A DNA stretch of 64,000 nucleotides, from NCBI GenBank assembly GCA_902729315.2, contig LR746264.1, forward strand, positions 3,362,878 through 3,426,877, written 5' to 3'. A model generated the notes under the pieces. That model did not search any database and had not been told where the DNA came from. It saw only the letters and a list, made by a program, of their open reading frames with translations. This DNA comes from Spirodela intermedia. Lineage: Eukaryota > Streptophyta > Magnoliopsida > Alismatales > Araceae. The stretch's first letter is position 1, and the number at the start of each line of letters is the position of its first letter. Below are positions 11,884 through 23,614 of the stretch, piece by piece. The translations under genes were made by a program, and so were the position numbers.

Positions 11884-13359
11884 GTAGGTTATCCCTCGTC
11901 GTTCCTTGTAGACGTTTTATGTGCGTTTCAGGTCCCTCTGGCGGAATGCCACTTGCTTTCCATTTCGTTTTTCTCGGATATTTTGTGATTTAGGGTTCGA
12001 TGTCGCACTGCTTGTTGAGTAATCCTCTGTTTGTAATTTTAGATTGGGAATTTGTGATTCTTTGTGGCTCGTCGGTAATCCGTTCCATTTGTGGGCCGGT
12101 GTGACGTTTGGTAGGGCGAAATGCTTTGTTGTTTGCCTTCCTTTATTGCGTGAAGATCTACGGAACCCTAATTTTCCCTCCGTCTCTATTTGTGCTTCGC
12201 TTATTGAAGTGGCGTGTAATGATGCGTGAAGCTTCAGTTTGGAATTTTGCAAGAGTCGTTGTTTTGGGCGAGGTCACTGTTTTTTCTCATATGTTTTGCC
12301 TACTCCGTTAAACAATCTCACATGCGAATCTTTTTGAAGAAGGTGAGATGTGGGCTGTGGATATTGTATGCTTTGTCAAGGCCTTTTGGTCCCGTTCGGT
12401 GCTCCTTTCTTTCAGGTGGTTTTCCACTGTTATGGAAAACACGCGTTGATGATCTTTAGTTTCTGTTATCTTGCGAGTTGAAAGTTCATACACTTGGTCT
12501 GTGAGGTTGCATTCACTGAAGAAATCAATTCGCCTTTCAGCTCATGTGAGTCTTTTTCCATGGGGCATCTTCTAGACTGATTCATCATGAGATTCATCAT
12601 GTATATTGAGCAGGGATGGAAGAGAAAGTTTCATCCTGTAGACTGAAATGAAGGAGTCCCTCTTTCGCCTTTTTTTTCCTGTGGTCCTCTGTCCTTTATT
12701 GAAGTTGCGGTCTACACCCTCTCCTTTGTTCTTGTCGCTGAATTCTTCCTGAAATACGCCTAATTTTCTCATAGACTTTGCTGCTTTGTTTTCAATCAGA
12801 GGTTCGATTCGGTCTGGTTCATGATTCAGCCACCTGCTCCGGTATCCTTTTTCACTTTTGCTGCGTTGTCCCTGCCAAGTCTTCTGAGAAAGACATGGGT
12901 GTTAGAGATTCGAAATATCCATTCCTGTATTACTCTGCAGCTATCCCATGACAAATATAGTTGACCACGCCATCTCTCACGGTGAATTTTTTTTATGCTT
13001 ATGTTGGCTTTCGTTTCTCTTACGTGACTCGATCAAGCATCAGGATGAACCTTTTTCTGGGAATCATTTTTTATTTTCAGTTTTTTTTCTTTTCGTGATC
13101 ATCCTTAATCTGTAGTTGCCGAATTCAACATATCTTCTTTACTGCTAAAAGGTTTTTACAATCTACCTGTGTATTTTACATTGGTTATTTTTTACTTGTT
13201 GCTGTTTCCTTCCCCATTTGATGTAACCCAGGTTCTATTTTCTTTTTTAATCCGTTTGGTGGATGATGCTTTGAAGAAAAAAATATAATTACTCAATGAT
13301 CTAAGTTTTAGTTGATGTCTCCCTCTATGCTTGACAGGGGCAGCAGTTCCATTAGCAAA

Positions 13360-16300
13360 ATGTATAATGGTTCTGAGCAGATGACTACAGGAACTTACAT
13401 GGTGAGTTTTCCATTTTCCTTGATGCTTTACCATAAGAAATTATTTTATTGCCAAGATCAGAATATGGATTCCTGTATCAAACTTTGGATCCCGGTATTT
13501 AATTGTGAACATCATCAGCTATATCTCTGTGCCATCTTAAAAATCGGTTAGCTTTTTTTGAAACACATTACTTCTAGTGGCCTGGAATTATGGAGACCAT
13601 ACAATCCATATTTATAGTTATTTAGGATGTTTTATTATCTAAGACACCCTTAATGCTTGATGGGATGGCCCTTTCAGGTTCCTGTAGCCAGTTCAAATCA
13701 GCAAATGGGACTGACTGCCACGTTCCTAGAAACTGGTCCTGCGGGGAGTGATGGGGCTCCCAAGTTCATTGTTGACCAGGGCTTCCATGCTGCTGATCCC
13801 AATTGTTATGGGTATTACTGTACAGGTAGAAGAGTGGGCTATTGGGTCTACTAGAATTTTATGTAATTTTTTGTATACTTCTATGCTTAAAAATGTGGGG
13901 GGTCTCTGTCATTCATGTGCAGCAGGTTCGGAATCACCTGGGGAATCAGATGACCGTCAATGGTTTTTTGGATTAGATGGTCAAGATCTCCATGGCTCGG
14001 TTAATTTCTACCCTCGACCCAGTGTCTTCAGCTGCACCATATTAGCAATCTCCATTTCTAATCCCCGTCTTTCATTTTTTCTGGTGTGCAGGAGATGCAA
14101 GCAGATTTTTTGCCCTATGTATATTATTCACCTAGTTATGGATACACACCTTCTCCTTACAACCCTTACAACCCATTTATACCTGGTGCTTTCGGAGCAG
14201 CTGGTGGCCCCGTTTTAGGGGCACAACAGTACCTTCAAAGTTCTGCATATCAGCAACCTGTCTCTTCTCCTGCCTATTTTCCAGTTCTTGTCCACTCGGG
14301 AGCTGAAAACGCTGCTAACTTTGCATCAGAGTCTTTTGTATTCTCTCCTGTTTCCTCGGGGCCTGTTGAGCCTGATACTCTTGGTGGGAAATTTACGCAA
14401 ACTACATCTCTAGTCACTCCTACTAAGCAGCAGTCAGATTCAACAGCCTTCGGATCAGTTCCTCTGAGTCCTCCAGTTCCGGTTCAAGTTCACCCATCTG
14501 AAGTATCACAATTTGTTGCTGCACACGTGAAGCAACCTGTAGTGAATGGAGCTGGTGCATCTGTTGGTATCCCCTGTGTTACCCAGGTATGAAATGTGCC
14601 GTTTTTTCTTTGTCTAGGCTTTCTATATATAAACATGATTAAATGGCCCACCCCACCTTTAGTTCTCAATTTTTGTGAGTAAATTCAAGTTGAGGGTATG
14701 CTGATTTATTTACGTTGAGGAGCATGCATATAATTGTGGGTATTCTAGCATTGAAAATTGTTCACTGAGAAGCTGATCTGTCATGATTTTTCTTTTATTT
14801 GAAATGTGACTTCAGGCCAGAGATTTTGCTGACTCCGTTCAAAGCTCAGAACGGCTCAAACCTGGGAATGCTCCATTTGTGCCCAGTTCACCAAAACTCT
14901 CTATGTCAACCTATAATTGCTCCACTAAATTTGAACCCAATATCCGCGGGCAGTCCACGGTCAATAGGTTGAAGCCTAGGTCGCAGTTTTCTGGGCCTGT
15001 AAATACCATTAAGGGGAGCGTAGATATGTTGGGTGAGCAGAACTGTGGACCCAGGACAGACAGATCCAGAGCTCCATGGACATTGCCTCAGGTTGAAGGC
15101 TACACGACCAAAGCTAACATACAGGGTAATATAACCACAAATCTCGATCAATTCAATAAAGAGGATTTCCCAGTTAACTACTCTGCTGCCAAGTTCTTCG
15201 TCATCAAGTCCTATAGTGAGGATGATGTGCATAAGAGTATTAAGTATGGTGTGTGGTCAAGCACTCCTAATGGGAACAAGAGATTGGACAGTGCATATGA
15301 AGATGCACAGAGACACTCCAAGGGGGATGGAGAGAAGTGCCCAGTCTTCCTCTTCTTTTCCGTGAGTGGCCCTCTCCATATGCTTCCCAGTCTGATTGCC
15401 TTTCATCTTTGCCTCCGTGAGTATTTGTGGTAAATGGATGCTTTGTTTCTTCTCTGCAGGTTAATGCCAGCGGGCAGTTTTGTGGGGTGGCGGAGATGAC
15501 TGGGCATGTTGACTTCAGTAGGGACATGGACTTCTGGCAGCAAGATAAATGGACTGGCAGCTTCCCTGTCAAGTGGCACATCGTAAAAGATGTTCCTAAC
15601 TCCAACTTCAGGCACATTATATTGGAGAATAACGAGAACAAGCCGGTGACTAATAGCAGAGACACCCAAGAGGTGAGTCTTATCATTCGATCTTTTGTTG
15701 CATTTTCTGCTTCTCAGTGTTGCTTAGTGCGTCCGTTGGAGAGCATATTGGGTATCATGGTGACGATATGGGAAGGGGAGAGGAGACCATTCCTACTCCA
15801 TACTAGGATTAGAAATATATGGATTAAAGCATCATCTATGCCATTCTTGGATTCAGGAGCCTCATCATTTGCAAATTTCTTGGATTTAGGAGCCTCATCA
15901 TTTGCAAATTTCTTGACGAACTCAACGACCTATGAATATGTCCCTGCCTTTAGATTCTCACTATGAATGACATTAATTAAAACCCGATTGAAAAATACAG
16001 AAATATATGGATTAAAGCATCATCTATGCCATTCTTGGATTCAGGATCCTCATAATTTGCAAATTTCTTTGACGAAACCAACCTATGAAGATGTCCCTGC
16101 CTTTAGATTCTCACTTTGAATGGTATTAATTAAAACCCATTATTGGAAAATACAGAAATATATGGGTGAACTGCTATTTAAGGTTGATATATATGGTTTA
16201 AGGTCATTTTTGCCCTCATCATCTTTCCCTCTATTTTTTTGTGTCTTGTGCTTATTTGCCGAGGCCTCTCTTTGTGGACAGGTAAGATATGTGCCAGGGA

Positions 16301-16770
16301 TGAACATGCTTTCCCTATTCAAGAACAATCCGTCAAAGATGTCCATCCTCGACGACTTCTTGTACTACGAGGAGCGTCAGAGGATCATGCACGAGGAGAA
16401 AGCTAGGTTACTCGGCAGAAATTACCCAAATAACCTATTTTTACCAGGATTTCCCTCACCAAACAGATCAGTCATCACCATCAAGCACCCCTTGAAGAGA
16501 GAGAAGCTGATAGAATCAATTTCGGTTGACCACAACGACAGCAGCAAGGGTTCCTCTTCGTCGGAGGTCTCTCAGGATGCCTGCGACTCTCCGGTAATGA
16601 AGATGGGTTCTCTCTCCCTCGCATCAGAGGAACAAGAAGCTCAGGCTGATCAGTCAAACGCCGCCACTGCCAATGCTTTTGGCGTTGAATATGTGACCGT
16701 TGGCTCGATGTCTGTCAAGGTGGACAGGTGCAGAGATCCTTCTTCGGAGACTTTAGCGACGGCTTCCTGA
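13360..16770 (+). CDS. YTH-domain m6A RNA reader (ECT family)
   Basis: Seven coding exons: 13360-13401, 13678-13825, 13926-13999, 14092-14586, 14816-15361, 15460-15672 and 16282-16770, giving 668 aa with every join in frame. The first part is disordered and rich in Tyr, Pro, Ser and Gln ([20 protein letters not shown] then [23 protein letters not shown]), as in Arabidopsis ECT proteins. The YTH domain starts near residue 355 ([20 protein letters not shown]). The three aromatic-cage Trp that bind N6-methyladenosine are visible in [10 protein letters not shown] and [10 protein letters not shown], and [11 protein letters not shown] and [12 protein letters not shown] follow. [14 protein letters not shown] beyond the domain is also typical. 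It should bind m6A-marked mRNA, mainly in the cytoplasm. The start MYNGSEQ was chosen because upstream codons in this frame run into the intron. Which ECT member it is cannot be decided by eye. Confidence 0.92.
15800..16165 (+). repeat. Direct duplication in the last intron of the YTH gene
   Basis: About 188 bp starting at AGAAATATATGGATTAAAGC and running through ATTCTTGGATTCAGGA, GATGTCCCTGCCTTTAGATT and CATTAATTAAAACCC is repeated head to tail. A 33-bp sub-repeat (GGAGCCTCATCATTTGCAAA) is doubled inside the first copy. It is intronic, with no coding consequence expected. Confidence 0.8.
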
Positions 16771-17789
16771 TAGAAGAGAGAGGCAGCTGGATCATCGAAC
16801 CTTTGTGGGTAACTTGCTTGCGCTCAGCCTCTTTATCTGCCCTGCTGTGCCTGCCTTTTCAGACTGTTTCTTCGGTTGGGTGGGGTGGGGTTGACCTCCA
16901 CTCTTGCCACCAGCACGCCACGTGTTCTCCATAGAATTATTGGGATTAAAAAGCTTGGGTTCTTTAGTTATCGCATTGATCTCACAGTTTGTATACACTT
17001 TTTGTTTCCCTATTTATGTTGTAAAATTCTCAATACATGACCACATGACTCATTTCTGTCTTTTGTGAGATTGACTGGTTTTAGTTTCTCTCTCTCTCTC
17101 TCTCTCTCTGTGGATTCCACCTCTTCCGGTCTGCTTTCAAGTGGGTCCCATTGACTTCTTCGGTGTGTTGTTCATTCTATCTAGTCAACCCCCTTCTTGC
17201 ACCTTTGAGAATATGATCATTTTCGGTGTGAATAAAATGCGGAATATTTTCTCTTGCATGAGCAAAATAGAGAGAAATGGGGTTTTTTTTTTTGGGCGAG
17301 GATGCATTTATAACTGCATCTTGGATTTATTTTTTTAAAAAAAATCATTTTGTTTCAGCATCATCATGTGGCTTCGTTCATTTGATATTTCTGATCAGAT
17401 GGATATTTTTAAGTGCATACTGTCAATTAAATATTATTAATTAAAAAAAATATTCCAGTAGCAGAGTCTGTCCACTGAAACATGCTTAAGATTCAGAAAA
17501 TTTAGGTATTAAAAATACGAGTAGTTGGTTTCTTATGATCGATCTGAAAGCTCGCCGCCTCCAACGCCAGCCACTGCGGCGGCGCCGCCGTCGTACGAGG
17601 GGGTAGATCGGCACGTGATCCTGCGTTGTCTCTATCATGGCGGTGGGCCCCACCCAGCTGGAAAGGCCCCTACGGAGGAGGAGGTGGTTTCTTACCCCTC
17701 TCTCTAGCTCTCCGTGTCAGAAGGCGGCGGGCCGTAACAGAAGCTGGGTGAGGAGGGTACGACGGTGGGAGAGGAAGGCAAGGCTAGGG
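16771..17789. other. 3' flank of YTH gene and 5' flank of GDSL gene
   Basis: No gene is supported. It contains a (CT)n tract at about 17087-17109 and AT-rich sequence. GC content rises from about 17550, which probably marks the 5' part of the GDSL transcript. An in-frame ATG at 17637 exists for the GDSL gene, but 17790 is preferred because a signal peptide follows it. Confidence 0.5.
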
Positions 17790-19716
17790 ATGGGTGGCGG
17801 AGGAGGAGGCCGGAGGATCTCTCTTGTTCCTGCTCTTCGTCTGCGGTGGGTGCTCGCAGTGGCGCTGGTAGTGTCGCCGGCGGCGGAGGTGGTGGCGGAG
17901 GGGGAGTTGCAGTGCAGGCGGCCGCCGGTGATCTTCAACTTCGGGGACTCAAACTCCGACACCGGAGGGCTGCAGGCGGGGCTGGGCTACGTGATCGGCC
18001 CCCCCCACGGGCGGCGGTTCCCGGGCGGCGCCACCGGCCGCCTCTGCGACGGCCGCCTGATCATCGACTTCCTCTGTCAGTCCCGTCTTCTTCTTCTTGT
18101 TCGCCATCGAAGAACTGAGTGAGTCTCCCTGACTCACCACCTTCTTCTTCTTCTTCGGACTTGGGGCACTGCAGGCGAGAGCTTGAAGAAGAGGTACCTC
18201 AGCCCGTACCTGGAGGCGCTGGGCTCAGACTTCGCCGGCGGCGCCAACTTCGCCATCGGGGGCGCCAGGACCCTCCCGAGGAACGTCCCCTTCTCGCTCT
18301 CCATCCAGGTTCTCCAGTTCCTCCGCTTCCGCTCCCGCTCCCTCGGCCTCCTCTCCAAAGGTACGCCGCCGCCGCCGACGACAACGACGGCGGAGGATTC
18401 TCCGTTCTCCGGCAACGTCTCTTTTATCCCTGCTTTCCTCCTTTTTTTCATTACTGAAAGTAGGGAAGATCAGCTTAAAAGGGTCCAACTGTATTTATAT
18501 TAATATATTCATCATAAATCTTATTTAATAAACATATAAAAAAATGAAAATGACGACTTTTGTCTCAGTATATTATTTTTCTGAGGCTGCAATCCGTACA
18601 AAATTGTATTTTTTAAAATGAATAATATTTTAACTATTTTAAATTCATATCAATCGATTTTCTTGCTGCATTGATGGGAAGAACATATATCAATCTCGTT
18701 CTCTTCTTGAAAAATGATAAAAAACAAGTTTAATCACCTAACATATATATATATATATATATAGATATATATATATATATATATAATCATGCATTTTAGT
18801 AATCAACCTGCTCCAATCCCATCTTCGATCACGATCTTGGGTCGTCTTTAGTTCCTGATTATGTGTAGGTGGGGCTCAAAATCTGATCGACGAGGAGGGC
18901 TTCAAGAACGCGCTCTACATGCTCGACATCGGCCAGAACGACCTTTCCTTCTCCTTGTCCTCCGGCCGAACCTCTTCTCCTCCTACGGCGACCGAGCGAA
19001 TTCCGGCGATTCTTGCAGAGATCAAGAGCGCCATTACGGTACTCTTCTTCCGCATGCTCTTCCTCTTCCTCCGCCACCCCCGGCGGCGGCGGCGGCGGGG
19101 CCGTGACTGGTTTTTGAAAGCAGACGATCTACTGGCGAGGAGGAGGGCGGCGCTTCTGGGTGCACGGGACTGGGCCGCTGGGCTGCCTGCCGCAGAAGCT
19201 CGTCGCTTACAGTGCCGCTGGCGCGGAGGTCGACGCTGCCGGCTGCCTCGCGGAGCTCAACGCCGCCGCCCGGGCCTTCAACGACGGCCTGAAGCTCCTC
19301 TGCGAGGACCTCGCTGGCGAGCTCCCCAACGCCGCCGTCGTCTTCACCGACCTTTACGCCATCAAGTACGCCCTCATCGCCGACCACGCCTCCCACGGTG
19401 AGTGAAGAGGAGCTGGAGGTAGAAGACGATCCATCTCCTCCTGAGCTTCTTCTTCTTCTTCTTGCTCTGTTGGTTGCAGGGTTTGAGAGCCCACTGAAGA
19501 CCTGCTGCGGCTATGGCGGGGGGGTCTACAACTACAACCCCAACGTCACTTGCGGGAACCCGGGCAGCCAGGCATGCCCCGACGGCGGCGCCGCCCGGTT
19601 CCTCAGCTGGGACGGCGTCCACTTCTCCGAGGCCGCCAACGCCGCCGCCGCCGCCATGATCCTCACCGCCGACTTCTCCAAGCCCCGTCTCAGGCTCGAT
19701 AGTTTCTGCTCCCCCT

Positions 19717-19718
<2 letters not shown>
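17790..19718 (+). CDS. GDSL esterase/lipase (SGNH hydrolase), secreted
   Basis: Five exons: 17790-18075, 18175-18360, 18869-19038, 19124-19397 and 19480-19718, giving 384 aa. An N-terminal signal peptide is visible (basic start, then a hydrophobic run ending VVSPAAEVVAEG). Block I is NFGDSNSDTGG with the catalytic Ser, block II includes GGANFAIGGA, block III GQNDLS holds the oxyanion-hole Asn, and block V WDGVHFSEAAN holds the catalytic Asp and His. TGPLGCLPQKL and LKTCCGYGG are plant-lipase hallmarks. Length is normal for the family. Members are extracellular or secretory-pathway esterases acting on lipids, acetylated glycans or cutin monomers; the substrate cannot be read here. Exons are very GC-rich, while intron 3 is AT-rich with a (TA)n run. 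A (GA)n tract begins right after the stop. Confidence 0.93.
18742..18786. repeat. (TA)n microsatellite in GDSL intron
   Basis: Imperfect (AT)n with one interruption (tagatat), inside intron 3 of the GDSL gene. Confidence 0.9.
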
Positions 19719-19754
<36 letters not shown>

Positions 19755-20000
19755 TGGAGGGAATGTTAAGGGATCGACATCACTGTGGCCACTTATCCAT
19801 GAACAGTATCCCGAGGCTTTCACTAGACAATTCTATATACAACTTCCGCACGCTCAGGGGTCAACGACTAACTTTAAGAAGGACATCTGAGAGAACTAAC
19901 TGACTAACGACAAAACAACTTAAGTGACGATGAAACCACTTTAGATGATCAGACATCTCCTGCAGTGAGTTCTAGCAATTGTGCTCCTTGAAGCGTTGCT
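19719..20000. other. 3' flank of GDSL gene with (GA)n
   Basis: (GA)n at about 19720-19751 immediately follows the stop codon and is probably in the 3' UTR. Beyond that the stretch is unremarkable until the retrotransposon relic. Confidence 0.5.
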
Positions 20001-23000
20001 TGTTATTTTTTTGGGGATAACTACGACTTGTGAGGATCACATCAACACTTTCTCCCACAAGATTCACTTTGTTCTTAAGGTGGAAAGTCTACAAAATTAG
20101 TGTTAGAGTTTCTACACATCTTCTCAAGTGGGTTTTGAATCTAAATTTTTTATCTATTGGAATAAAATCTTGACTCTAAGAGGTTTTTGTCTAAGTTCCT
20201 AGGATCTCTTTTAGAATCACGCCTTAAGTGAGGCCCTCATCTGGCTCCAATGCCAATGGTTGACTCTAACTTGGACATCTAGTTGATTTCTTAAGTGAGG
20301 ATGTTTAATTCATCTGGAAGACCAAATGAATGTTCGTAGTTGACTATAAAACCAGATGATAGGTCACTGGTCCTACATGTTGCAAAACAATTAAGGGTTT
20401 TAAATAGCAAAGATTGAGTTTTTTTGTAAGGGCAACTATAATCAGTAGGGTTAGAAACAAAGGTAGACCAAATCACCAATTGTGAACTGAATGTTCCAAC
20501 AGTTAGTATTTGCTTAACCTTCCTCTAGGCTTGGACTTAAGCAAGGTGGTGTTTGAGTTGATCAAGTGCTGTGCTTCGCTCATGCAGTTGATTCTCTACA
20601 GTGTCATCACTCACTTTTTGCATCCCATACCAAAGTAAGATTGAGGGATCCCATTTATAGATGATGTTGAATTTAGTGGTAAATGTAAATGAATGATAAT
20701 GTATTGTATTAGAATTGGGCCCAAACAAGCCACTTACTTTATTATTGGAAACAATCATTAGCAAAGCATCATAAATAAGTCTTGAGCCCACAATTATCCA
20801 CCTTTGTTTATCCATTAGTCTGAGGTGACTGATCTTGCTGCAGTGTAGGAGAGTCTATTGTAGTTTGTATAGTTATCTCTAAAAAGGGTTTATAAAATTT
20901 TTGTTGCAAACCATTATGATGGATGCAAAAAACTTTGTCAACATCTTGAGTTTTAAAAAGATGATTGAGAGGAGAGAAATGAATATATTTATTGAATCAA
21001 TTGACCAATGCTAAAATGACATTAAATTCCTTAGACTTAAAATAGTACTTCCATAAAATTCATTACAATCTCATTCCAAATCTTTTTGGAAACAAATAAA
21101 AATTGGAAAAAGTTGGTAAGAAACATTTCTCTTTGCTTTGTTGATAAATTGGACATGACTAGACATAGTGACAATTCCTTTTTCATCCCAAACGAATATA
21201 TGTTAGGTCCAATTCCTTTGAATGCTCAGAAGAAGCTTAAGTATATGATAGCCATAAAAGAATGAAATTCATACATAATATGAGGTATGATGGTTGAATC
21301 ATTTGAGAACACAAGACATTCATTGTGAAAAAGGTGTTGATGTTATATAGTGAAAACTTGGGCCATTTTTCTTGTTGTTATTATATCTCTTTGATGATGT
21401 ACTTAAGTATGAGATCTACCCCATTCTCCTGCATGGTGCAATCTAGATTTTGTAGTTTTGGACAAGTTAATACTATTGAGTGAAGATCCATGAAATTGGG
21501 TCTCCAAGATAGAGTGTTGTCTGCTTGATTTTTTACAACTGTCTTATACTTGATTTCAAAGTCAAAACTGATGATTTTAGACTAATACCTCTAATAATCA
21601 AGTAACACTTGTCATTACAGTAAAATGAATTTGAGAATGTGTTGATGCACATAGATAAAAGCCTTTTCCATAGTAGATAGTGACTCCACTTCAACAACAC
21701 AAATATTACAATCATCAACTCTGATTCACAAATCATCCTTATATTTCTTGGAGATGAAATTGTCTAACTAAAAAAAATATAGTAGGTCAACATTTTCTAC
21801 ATATGTACCTCTTGAAACTTGAAGCATCCATTTCTAGCTCAAAAATGTGTGAAAAATCTAGAAGAGTCAAAATCAATGCTGAAGTTAAGAGACTAATTGT
21901 TGGAAAGCTACTTCAACATCTAGACCACATTGAAAAGCATCCTTTTTCAGCAGTTGAGTTAGTGGTTATGTGAGCGAGTCATATCTGACAATAAAGTATT
22001 GTTAATCACCAACCATGTCCAAGAAATCTCACAATTCTATTAGATTAGTTTGGTAGGGCTAATCTAACAATTCATCAACCTTGTATTGGTCCATTGTGAT
22101 GCCCCAAGTGGATACTCAATGTCCTAAGTATTCAAATTCATCTTGACCAAACACATAAATATGTAATTAATGTTTTTGAAATATAGATGAAACTTTAAGT
22201 TGGTGGTGTACATGTGAATCAATGTTGAGGCTATAAATCAAGATGTTGTCAAACAAAGCCAACACAAATTTCTAAAAGAATTATCATAATATACAATTTA
22301 AGGGTTAGAAAAATAATTAGCATATTTGAAAAACCTAAAAGCATAATGAGAAATTTATAATGCTCCTTGTGAGTTCAAAATGATATTTTGGGAATAATCT
22401 TCCTTAATTCAGATTTGGTGATATTGTTGTGCAAGTCATCAAGAAGTTCTTGATGATTGAGATATGGAATATGTTCAAAATAATTATTCTCTTGAGTGCA
22501 CAATAATTCACACATAATCATCACAAATTATCTTTTTTCCTTACAAGAAGCGCTACACTGAAATATCGGCTAGTGAAATGTTTGGTGATGCTAGTGGCAC
22601 ACATTTCTTAAACAAACTTCTCTATTTTAATCTTATGAATATGAGGGTACTAAAATGGGTAGTAGGTGTTGATGGGCTTGGAATTTGACTCTATGATGAT
22701 TGCATGATCAAAATTTCTCTCTTCAAAGAAAGTTGTGTGATTGGTTCAAATACTTTGAAAAATTGGGCTCAAAGATGTTTCCAAGATGTTGAGATGGATG
22801 ATGTCCAATTGTTGAACTTCTACTATGAGTTGACATAACTCAGTTAGAAGTTCATTCATTCACTCCAAAGCCTTAGATAGCATCATCAAAGAGATCTTTT
22901 TCTCTATGTGGTGGATCAGTCCAAATGATCACTTGTTGATTGACCATCATTAGGGATACAATTCTCTACTCTGAATCTATTTTGATAGTCTCCATGGTGT

Positions 23001-23450
23001 TCATCCTTTCATGCCTAATATAAGCTCAATGTTGGCTAAATTGAGTAGGAAGTATTCTATCGCTATGATGATGTAACTCTATACTCAACCTTCTGACAAG
23101 TTCCCACTAAAACTCATATTTGTGTCATGGTTGTAATCAGAAGCTTCAATGGTAGATGATCTGCTTAGAGATAAAGTTATGAGTGGTGCTGCTATCAATA
23201 AGAATGATGAGTGTTCTCCCTTCAATGTTGCATTAGAACTTAAATGTGCTTTAGCGATGAGTCATCCATAATTGAGTTGTTCACAAGTTTAATATTGTCT
23301 AGGTCTTCTTGGAAGCGTTATCAAGTTGATTGGTACATGCAATTTCGTGTTCTGATGCCAAGATCCATAACTCTCGCCCAGTAATAATGTTTAGACCATA
23401 TTTCTAATCTCACAAGAAATAGAACCCTTAGATGACATGTCGAGCTTGAA
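20000..23450 (-). mobile_element. Decayed Ty3/gypsy chromovirus (minus strand)
   Basis: Read on the minus strand, recognisable pieces follow polyprotein order. A reverse-transcriptase N-part lies at about 22400-22600, ending EELLDDLH-like as NHQELLDDLHNNITKSEL. The RT C-part lies at about 22030-22230 (DILIYSLNIDSHVHHQL, then FGQDEFEYLGH, then DFLDMVG). The integrase C-part lies at about 20537-20690 (DDTVENQLHERSTALDQLKHHL), and a GPY/F module at about 20290-20400 (QHVGPVTYHLVL). A chromodomain tail lies at about 20030-20160 (FHLKNKVNLVGESVDVI). Many stops and frameshifts make it dead. LTRs were not identified, so both ends are approximate; the left end may include a 3' LTR. It abuts the 3' end of the MORC gene. 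Confidence 0.75.
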
Positions 23451-23614
23451 TTTTTGAAGGGTTTCATGGTGATGTCCTCAATTGCTTCTTTGGATCCTCT
23501 CGATTCTCCCTTAACGAAATGAATAAAGTTCAGGGCCCTTGGATGACGAAGGTCTCCGGAATATGGCCGATCTACAGTTCCCTGCTAGTAGTCGTCCTCC
23601 CTCAGAGCATACTG

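Noticed and set aside
17717-19396. Long minus-strand and alternate-phase frames over the GDSL gene
   Set aside because: They are shadow frames caused by very high third-position GC. The same holds over the MORC, fucosyltransferase and polygalacturonase genes.
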